A stretch of DNA of 17,610 nt, from positions 5,001 to 22,610 of the forward strand of contig VDMD01000249.1 in the NCBI GenBank assembly GCA_007026445.1, read 5' to 3'. This DNA comes from Schizophyllum amplum. Its lineage: Eukaryota > Basidiomycota > Agaricomycetes > Agaricales > Schizophyllaceae. Position 1 is the first letter of the stretch. Each line of letters starts with the position of its first letter. Under the pieces are notes generated by a model, which was not told the DNA's origin, did no database searches, and saw nothing but the letters and a program-made list of their open reading frames with translations. This document shows positions 1 through 8,000 of the stretch, piece by piece. Both the position numbers and the translations under genes were made by a program.

Positions 1-531
1 GAACGCGACCTCGCTTGCCATTGACGACGCAGGACCGCGTACCGGTGCGATGCGAAAGTCGACATTGACCACAAGATACAACAAACCCGGTCCGAACATC
101 CGGTATTTGACCTTGTATCTTCTTCGGGCCGGTTATCCCATTGACGCAATCTCGCCATCCTCCGCACCGACGGTCATACTTACAGCAACTGTCTTTCATA
201 TGGTACGCTGCTGATCGACTCAGTATCTCAAGTTTGGCATGCTAATGCTACTGATACTCATCTTTGCGCGTATAAGTATCATACTTTCCGTAATAGGAGG
301 ACACCCGCATGTTCTGTATGGATCCCCAATAGATAAGGCACTCGCTTCGTTGCGCGTACCCAGTCAACAACTTACCACGTCGGAACCGAATTCAAATGAC
401 ATCCCGATCGACCGGTGAGTCTTTTCATCAGCTTATAAACGGCAGGGCCGCACTCTACAGCTTAACACAATCGACCATGTTACTGTGAGCGCAGCCCCTT
501 CATCTCTATCCCTATCGCTCACATCCAATTC
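1..531. other. Intergenic region upstream of the F-box-like gene
   Basis: No open reading frame of useful length or recognisable gene is visible here. Two small inverted repeats are present: AAGATACAA (73-81) with TTGTATCTT (113-121), and TGATACT (252-258) with AGTATCA (275-281). The last 40 bases before the ATG at 532 are pyrimidine-rich, as is common just upstream of fungal start codons. Confidence 0.5.
434..440 (+). promoter_or_regulatory. Possible TATA box of the F-box-like gene
   Basis: A TATAAAC heptamer lies about 95 bases before the start codon at 532, followed by a C/T-rich stretch (about 494-530). The position suits a fungal core promoter, but the motif is short and there is no transcript evidence. 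Confidence 0.3.
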
Positions 532-1784
532 ATGCTTTGTAGTCCGAACTCCTGCGACGACATGCTGTGCTCATGTATGGACGTTGCGGATCTAATCAGC
601 TACTCCCTCGTCTGCAGGGACACTAGGCGTACGGTCGACAATTACAAGAGACGCGCGTACCGCCTGCACCGCGTACTATGTCGGTTCATGTCCTACGACG
701 ATGTTGACCGATTCCGTGTGCTTCAGACGCTCACGGGCGCAGTTGTGTCTGGGTCCATCGCTCTACAGTTCTTGGATCGCGTCAATTACAGTGCATGCGA
801 CATGGACGTCTACACAGACGTGCACCACGTGTACGAGGTCTTCGCTTTTTTCAGCAACATCGGCTACCTGTACCAACCGCGTATATCACATGCACGTGAC
901 GCTATGGACGAAGAGGCCGTTCCAACCAACGAAGTCGGCTATAAAATACGATCCGTTGCCGGCGTCTACAACTTCACGCGACCATCTTGCCCCACTGCAA
1001 AGGTTCAACTCATAATAGCGCGCCACGCAGTTATCGACGTCATTTTGGACTTCCACTCTTGCAAGTACATGCGTTCTTCACAGCGCACTTCAGCTCACAC
1101 CATTTAGCGGTCGTAATGAACATCATCACCCACTACGCAGCGTACTCGCTGTACCCCTACGAGACCTTCATTGCCAGGCGGGGTCTATGCTTGAACAAGG
1201 AATACGGCGCCGCTTCTAGACCCATTCTGGACAAGTATCGCGACCGCGGATGGCGGATGCTTCACCGCGTCGTCGACGCCGCTGGCAGTCAGTTTGCGGA
1301 GGGCACCCGGTTCGTCGGTGACCGCATGACATGGGTGGTACCCCTTGAGGCTATGAAAGGGTGCGTCGCTAGTCAGCTACTCGCCTGGTGTTGTCCTCAT
1401 CCATCACGCAGGCGGACGCGCCCCGCCGATACGCTGTTATACAATTCTTGGCGATTGTCCTACGGCTCGTGCTCGGCAAGCGGTTCCATCTCGGCCGAAG
1501 CCACTATACTCCGATACCTTTATGTGTCGCAACGCGGACGGCGGCAAGGCCAATCATTCGCGAGCTCTTCGCAGCGAGAGGATTTCGTGCACGAGATGAA
1601 GGAGTTGGAGCCCCGCGCGCGCATGTAAGTTCTGAGCTTTACCATTCCACGGATACCTTAACACAACTGCAGGCAAACCGAGTACACGGCTCTTGTGGCA
1701 AGCGCCTTATCTTGCAATCAAACTGAGTACCCATATCTAACCGATGATGGCAACAATGACTGGGCGGCATCTGCTTCATTCTAA
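532..1784 (+). CDS. F-box-like protein with nucleotidyltransferase-like motif (agaricomycete family)
   Basis: Three exons, 532-1060, 1108-1624 and 1673-1784, give 385 aa. Intron 1 (47 nt) starts with GCAAGT, a GC-AG intron with a CTCAC branch-like site. Intron 2 (48 nt) starts GTAAGT and has a CTTAAC branch. Residues about 10-45 resemble an F-box (...DVADLISYSLVCR...), the module that binds Skp1 in SCF ubiquitin ligases. Residues about 70-95 read SGSIALQFLDR...DMDVY, which resembles the GS-x(n)-DxD signature of polymerase-beta-type nucleotidyltransferases. Splicing intron 1 joins FHS to SVVMNIITHYAAYSLYP, which restores a block I recognise from many mushroom genomes (family recognition from memory). 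The C-terminus has an NSW...Y block. The frame closes exactly over all three exons, so the gene appears intact. Its function is not established and the enzyme-like motif is an inference. Confidence 0.8.
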
Positions 1785-1849
1785 CTACCGTATCAAGGCC
1801 CCACATGTAACTATCCCCTATTTGATAACTTGCCCATATCCGTCATCCT

Positions 1850-1889
1850 AAAGCCCTCCTCTGCTCCCTCCCTCGACCACCCTCCCAAC
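1850..1889 (+). promoter_or_regulatory. Pyrimidine-rich leader before the RING gene start
   Basis: A C/T-rich tract of about 38 bases ends at the ATG at 1890, whose context is CAACATGGC. This matches the CT-rich leaders found before many fungal starts, and it favours 1890 over the in-frame upstream TTG-type start at 1830. Confidence 0.35.
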
Positions 1890-2707
1890 ATGGCGAACAA
1901 AGATGAACTTGATGAAGTCGGCAGGTTCAACATATCAGTTGCCGCACTCGAACCACTCTACGAAAATTCGTACCATCGCATCCGGGTGACTCGGGGCCGC
2001 GCCAGGTCTGATGCTATAGCGTGGCTAAGCCTGAACAAGGCTGGCTGCGAGAAAGCGAACGAGAAGAATGCTTCCATAATTGGTGCGTATGCTGACTATG
2101 AACGTGAACTGCCCTTTTGACTATGCACATAGACGGACGCGATGCTGAAGACGAAGATATCGATGGGATACCTACGGAGGATATCATTTGCAAGAAATGT
2201 GAACGGCTTAACTACCGCCCTTGGTGAGCACCCTCGGCCTGTAGTCACGCTGCAGTAACCTGACGTCCGCGAAGCGCTATAGAATGCGGACACTTGCTCT
2301 GCGTCTTCTGTGTGGTGGAATCCCTCCTTGGCGCGTCCTTGCCAAAAAACTCCAGGCCTGAGGACCTTTATTGCAGTACATGCCGCAGCCGCAACTACCT
2401 CGGCACTCGTCCGAGATACATACCTGCCATGGGTCGATGCATCTCCAGACTGGCCGCTGCATTAGACCTTGATGTTCCCGAGAACAAGTTACCTGACATG
2501 AAGTCTTGCCATAACATCATCGACAAGTTCTACGTACGCATTGTACCAAAGCTGGACAGCATGTATCTTGTTATATGACGGTATGATTGTACAACATATC
2601 CAGCCCATCCGTTTCACTACAATTGCAGTACCGTGTCCTACCGTGAATCTATCCATGGGGTTACGAACAAATGTACCAAATGGGTACATCCCGTTGGAGA
2701 TGCATGA
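1890..2707 (+). CDS. Small RING-finger (C3HC4) protein
   Basis: Four exons, 1890-2082, 2133-2223, 2275-2562 and 2629-2707, give 216 aa with the frame closed throughout. The introns are 50, 51, 51 before the RING Cys-Gly-His block, and 66 nt in the last case; more exactly 50, 51 and 66 nt for the three introns. The second uses an AAG acceptor at 2274 preceded by CTGAC; the nearer TATAG acceptor at 2282 would create a stop. The spliced product shows CKKC, then CGH-LLC-VFC about 10 residues on, then CSTC about 20 residues later. This is the C3HC4 zinc-binding RING pattern, typical of E3 ubiquitin ligases that bind an E2 enzyme. The N-terminal 60 residues and the tail match nothing I recognise. 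It lies 105 bp after the F-box-like gene and 139 bp before the KDZ transposase remnant. It may be a host gene or cargo of the KDZ element. Confidence 0.7.
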
Positions 2708-2846
2708 CGTAAGCGACGCGGTACGGTCACGCCGTACGCGACATGCCGATATTCCTGCTCATTCGTCTTTGCTTCCTCCATGTCATCTAACCTCCAAATC
2801 ACGGCACCCTCTTTTTCGTCATACATGTGTGACTCCTGAAATGCAG
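2708..2846. other. Spacer between RING gene and KDZ transposase remnant
   Basis: The KDZ reading frame is closed by a TGA at 2830-2832 and has no ATG before it. I see no coding sequence here matching the missing N-terminal part of a KDZ transposase. A GTAAGC donor-like site at 2709 and the acceptor at 2845-2846 could bracket a 138-nt intron, but the phases of the available upstream frames do not fit. Confidence 0.4.
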
Positions 2847-4547
2847 GTCTCGTATATGCGCTGGCGCCGCTCTACTAGTAGGAGGCGTCATATGCGCGCG
2901 GCACGAAATATTGCAACCGCACGGTCTCGCCGACTTGCAGAAAGGCGAGCGGTAAGTCTGTTATCTACGATTTGGAGATATTGACTTACAAGTGGTGTAG
3001 ATATTGCAACATCGATTACGCATTATGCTCCGTCATCAAGGCGCTCGCACCGCCCTCGCGAGTCATAGTATCTTACGATATAGGATGTCAGTACGCCGTC
3101 AACTTCGAGAACCGCATCAAGAAACTGCCCGCGCCACTGCAAATCGACACCGATTCCATGGACATCACGTTTGGGCTGCCGGTCTGGCATGGCGGCATCC
3201 ACGAGGAGGCTTGCAGGTCACGCAAGTCCCTCAAGCTGTATGATGTTGGGCGGACGGACGGTGAAGGGATAGAGCGCATCTGGGTGCTGATGAACCCATT
3301 CGCGTGGGCGACAAAGGAGATGGGAGCCGGCGCACGCCATGACTGGTTAGAGGAGAAGGCCGATAGCATCTGCTTCGGAAAGAACGTCCGCGAAGGTGAG
3401 CGACGCGATGCTTTTCTGTGTGACCTGCATTGACACCTACCGCAGTGGACACTCTGCTTCGTCGATTGGTTATCGCCAAAGACGAACGGGACGTGCAAGT
3501 GAAGGCATTCAGGCAGATGGACAAGGGTGTCGAGCCTGATGACCGACGCAAGTGGAAGAGGGCGATCCGCGAGTGGAAGAAGGATCGCGATGGTCCTTCG
3601 CCTTATACAATGCCTGAGACAAGTGAGTCTGGCACTTCGTTGGGTACAGAGACACGACTGACTGGTCATAGCAAGCATGACTGAGGCTGGGGTGAGGCGC
3701 CAGCTCGACGCCGAAGAGATGGACGCTATAAACTCGGGCGAGACACGGGTGCACGGCGTTACCCAGACGGCGTTTTTAGTCGCCGGACTGCAGCTAGAGG
3801 CCGCCCAGTATGTGTTCCGGATATATGTTTGCTGTGATACATGCTTACATTTCTCGCAGGCGACGCATACTGGCTGATCTCAAGGGACCGACGGTCATCC
3901 CCATGAACCTGGAGGGTACAATCAACAACAGAAGACGCGCGTTACTCGTCAAGATGGAGAGATACACAGACCTTCAGAAGCTGTACATGCCGGGTCTCGC
4001 CGGATACCTGGACTCGCAGCCGGTCGCCGAGCCCCTCGCCATCGACGCTGAACATATCCCGTTGCACCTACCATCGTCCATCCCATATGAACTGCGCAAC
4101 ATGGTCTGCGCTGAGGGACTGCCCGGCAAGGAGCTCAAACTGCGAGTCGCGCAAAGCAGCGGCAAGGCGGACAGTATGCGGAAGAACCTGCACGCGAAGC
4201 AGTACAGTATCGAGTATCGTAACAAGCATATCGCCGGGCAGCGGGCGTCAACGAGGGCCCGCTCGCTTCTTGGGTCGATTCAGGAGCGACTGGAGCTAGA
4301 CGCAGCAGCATACCGTACCGCGCGAGAGGCCGTCCTACATTTGCGGCACGAGACGGAGGCCGCTGATTTCCCTGTCCTGCGAGACAGCGACCTTCAGCTC
4401 GAGGGAGAGGTTGACGAGCCTGATGCCGCAGCTATGGCCCGGCTTTCTCGTGCAGGGTCGTCGCAGCGACCACGGCATATCCACGTATCGACGGGCAGAC
4501 ACAAGATATCATGGCTCTCCTTAGGCACCCAACAAAGTGACCTTTAG
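2847..4547 (+). pseudogene. KDZ-family transposase, N-terminally truncated
   Basis: This is the DDE-type transposase of the Kyakuja-Dileera-Zisupton superfamily, which cuts and pastes DNA transposons. Exons 2847-2951, 3001-3395, 3446-3622, 3672-3807 and 3860-4547 join in frame through introns of 49, 50, 49 and 52 nt with good donors (GTAAGT, GTGAGC, GTGAGT, GTATGT), giving about 499 aa. Diagnostic blocks, in order, are CARHE...DLQKGERYCNIDY, SYDIGCQ (presumed catalytic Asp), LPVWHGGIH (His), VGRTDGEGIER (presumed catalytic Glu) and MNPFAWATKEMG. A helical C-terminal region (LYMPGLAGYL...) follows. Full-length fungal relatives carry several hundred more N-terminal residues, often with a Cys cluster. 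None are recognisable here and there is no start codon, so I call it a 5'-truncated copy. An unrecognised upstream exon is possible. The remaining exons carry no stop, so decay is recent or mild. Confidence 0.85.
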
Positions 4548-4559
4548 CTACCACTTTTC

Positions 4560-4853
4560 CCACAATCTCTGGGGGCTAACTGGCCTTTTTCACAGACATC
4601 AGATATGTCTGACAGATATTTCTGTACACCGACATCTCTGTTAGACATATCTGATGCGTCCGAGACCTCTGTATACACAGCTATATCTGTGTACGGCTAT
4701 GTCTAATTCCAGTATTCTCTGCGGGCAGACATCTCTGTCGTTGTAAATTAAACCCGCAGACGTGTCTGCTTTGCCAGACACTGCTGCAATCAGCTGTAGC
4801 TGTACACAGAACTCTCTGCTGCATCAATACATCTCTGATAACAGAAGTATCTG
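4560..4853. repeat. Cluster of CAGA-N4-TCTG 12-bp palindromes
   Basis: Six exact copies start at 4600, 4613, 4726, 4757, 4807 and 4842. Six copies with one mismatch start at 4629, 4642, 4660, 4678, 4710 and 4775. Weaker copies lie at 4791 and 4826. The spacer bases differ between copies (TATG, TATT, CATC, CGTG, ACTC, AGTA), so the conserved part is the inverted CAGA/TCTG pair. Larger hairpins overlap them: CAGACAT (4593-4599) with ATGTCTG (4605-4611), and TACACAG (4674-4680) with CTGTGTA (4687-4693). The cluster starts just after the KDZ stop at 4547. By analogy with subterminal repeats of other DNA transposons, it may be the 3' transposase-binding region of that element. No matching cluster is visible 5' of the KDZ remnant. 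Confidence 0.75.
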
Positions 4854-5038
4854 ACTGCTAAATTTATATAGTATTGCACCATTTTTGCCTTTGAGCCAAG
4901 CCAACCTGCATCATCTTCCTGTTCCCTCTTAATTCAAAGAAACGCCTCACGATAACCTTCAAACACATGCCACTGTAGTAAGTGAAGATCATAAAGACAT
5001 TGCAAGGCCCGCTACTCTGGCTACTCGCCGTGGTTGGC
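4854..5038. other. Spacer / 3' flank of the - strand unknown gene
   Basis: AT-richer sequence between the palindrome cluster and the stop codon of the - strand gene at 5039. It probably holds that gene's 3' untranslated region. No canonical AATAAA on the - strand and no other element is visible. Confidence 0.4.
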
Positions 5039-8000
5039 CTACTCATTGTCGTCGCCCTCGTCATCGTCACCGTCCTCCTGCACATCGCTGTCCTCCTCCT
5101 GGTCGCCCTCCTCCTCCACCTCCTCTTCCTCCTCCTCATCCTCGTCGTCGTCATTGCTGACCTCGTTGTCCTGCTTCTCGATCTGTCTCCCCTTCCCCTT
5201 CTCCTTGAACCGCGCCTGCTGTTGCGTGTGCTCCGGCGTCGCATCATACTCCTCGTCGTCGCTCAAGTCGACCCACTTCGCCTCCACCTTCGCCTTTGCT
5301 GCCTTCCTCTTCTCGCCTTCAACACTATCACCGTCGCTGGAAGCATCGCTGTCTTCGACACTGGGCTCGGGTGCCTGGGCGGCGTCAATTTTGCTAGTCT
5401 TCTTCGAGCCGCGCTTTGTGGTCTTTTTCAGCGCCGCCTTCTTCGGCGCCTTGCCAGCTGGAAGCGCGATATCATCGTCCGAGTCCTGCACATATCCAGC
5501 ACAGCGCTCCTCCCCCAGTATGGCTGCCACTTGTGACGTAGATCCATACGGTCCTTCCTGTCACGCCTGTACGCCAACGAGCGCTCCCTCCAGGTGATGA
5601 GAGGCTCGCCCTCCTCCGTCTCCACTATCGGGTTGAGCGCTAGCCCCTTGAGGTTGTTGCTGACGCACTGCTCCTCCGGCAACGGCACTACAGCTGGCGC
5701 CTTGTGCTTCAGCAAGACCTCGTCCGCTTCTTCGTCACAGAGGCCCCGCACGTCAATTTCCTCCTCGGCTTTCCGGCGGCGTTCGAGGATAATGGCCAAC
5801 CTGGCTCCCCAGCCCTTGCCTTTCGGCTTGTAGAGGTACTCGTCAGGTTCCCCTATAGGCATCGCGTTCTTCCATTCTTTGGGCCAGCCGGTGACTTTAA
5901 CGCCCCAGCGGTACGCAATGTCGGGGAACTGCTCGCGAGGGAATTGATGTGGAATATCACCAGGCTGCGCATTTTTAGAGAAGGTGAATCCCGAGCGTTT
6001 CGTTATCAAGCCTGCCCGGATGGTCAGTAAGTACGCCTTTTGTGCATCGGATACGCGAGCCAACTTACCAATATCCTCCCGCAAAGCTCCACGCAACAGC
6101 CGCATCCCAAGATCCTCCTTGTTGAAGAATTGCCGCGCGGCGTCCTCCCAGTCCTTCTTGATGAAGTATGGAGTGACCACCTTCATGTCCGTCACCATCT
6201 GGCCGTCCTCGTTCAACTTGCTGTATCTGTGCCCAAGGGTTAGCCACCAATTCCCGAGCTGGAGAGTATAGCTGACCGAAGGATGCGCTCCACAATGTCC
6301 AGCCCCCCTGCGAACTCGCTTTTGTACGTATCCAAAATCGTCCTGAACGTCGGCCCTCCACCAAACATAACAGCCCCCGCTGACTTGCCGCCGCGCCCGT
6401 GAGTATCGACGATCCAACCAACGGGTGTCATGCCGTCTTCGAGCACAGTGGACATGGCAAGGCGTGAGTAGTGGTCCGCCGTGTCATGAAGAACGCGGGT
6501 CCGTTTATTTGCGCTGCCGGCCTTCTGGCGCGAAGCGGTCAGGTCGGCCGCATACACCAGCTCCGCCTCGAAGTGCTTCGAGATGGCGGCCTCCGTCGGA
6601 TTGGGGCCAAGCTCTGCCATCTTGGCCTTATAAGCCGCGTCTGCCGCTCTGGTCAGCTCGTCCGCCGACACTGGTGTAAGATTGATTAGCAAAACTGAGT
6701 GGGCGGCAGGAGACGTCCCACTTACTGCCACTGTTTGGGTGCGTAGCTGCGTAGTAGCTGCGGTACCGGTTGTTACGGTTCTCCTTCCGGGGCCGCACAT
6801 TGTCCGGGTGCATCCATCCTTCAGCTGAGAAGAGCTCGTTCAAAGGTACGTCGTGTTTTGCGGCCAGCGACGACAGATCCTGGAGGTACTTCGTCCCAAG
6901 GTTTCGGGCTTGCAAACGTATATGTTCGGCGATCTTCCCCCCCTTCTTCTTGCCTTTCGCCTTCTCTGCGGCGTCCTGTTTGGCGCGTGGCTTGGGCTTG
7001 GAAGGCCCGGCAACTTGAGATGGGTCTTCCACGCCATCGTCCGCCCATGCCGCCTGGTACTCGTCAGCGGTAGGATCCACCGGGCTCGACGTACGACCCT
7101 GCACATAGTTGTCCACCGCAGTAGCATAGGCCTGCCCGGCGATGCGTTTCATGGCGGCGGTGTTGTCCTTGCGTGGCGCCTGCCCGTCATTGCGTCCCCC
7201 CTGGTCCTTCTGCCGTGGTGCCGGTGGCGCAACGTTGTTGAGCTTCGCCTTCTTGCTCTTCTTCAAACGCGGTGCTGACCACCCCTCGTCTCCCGACGAG
7301 CTCAGGTCGGGGCCGTCTAACACCTTTTGCTGTGCATGGTAATGTAATAAGAATGGGCAATTGCCACAACGTGAATTGTAATAAGACGGGGCACTGGCCT
7401 GTCATAGATACCGATGGTTTGTCGGGGTTCACGGGCTTCCGGGCTGGTCTGGCGAGCCGGGCAGGGCCCCGAGGTGGCCCGGAGCGTGGCTGGGGACCGA
7501 CTCGGGCGCGTGCGCGGGCTGCACACGCGTTCGCGCTCACTCCCGCGTCACGTCATCGGCCGCTCGGGCCTCGCCCGGGCTCTGGCACGTGCTGCGGCGG
7601 TCGTCGCCGCGGTCGGCGTGCTCGCCGCCGTACACGGCTTCGGCGTCGTCCATCGCTCCGACAGCGGAAAAAATCAAAAAAAATATGTAGCACTATCATA
7701 GCTACTGTATATACATAGATCTGAGATAAAAAGATTGCCATGGGGAGAGCACCGCGCACAGTGAAGGGGGCAGCGAACGCGTGGACCGACGCGCATACCG
7801 AGGCTTGCACGGTGTTGCGCACGGTTGCGTCACCTCGAGCACGGAGGTACAGGACGGGGGAGTGGTGCAGGACGAGACATAGCAGGCCGGGCGATGGGCG
7901 ACGGGGGGATATGTGGGATAGGCGCGGGATGCGGGGCGGGTTCGGCCGTAGCGATCGACAGCAAGCGTGCCGTGCGCATTTGACGGCGCGCTTGACGTGT

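Noticed and set aside
2283..2300. Acceptor TATAG at 2282 for the RING gene's second intron
   Set aside because: It would form a TGA at the join. The AAG at 2274 with a CTGAC branch keeps the RING frame and completes the zinc pattern.
2541..2984. 147-aa open frame between RING and KDZ regions
   Set aside because: It crosses two introns in the wrong frame. Correct KDZ residues (CARHE...LQKGER) lie in another frame of the same bases.
4982..5597. Leu/Val-rich and Ser-rich open frames on the + strand, at first sight membrane-like
   Set aside because: They are antisense to GAG/GAC/GAA codons of the acidic tail of the - strand gene.
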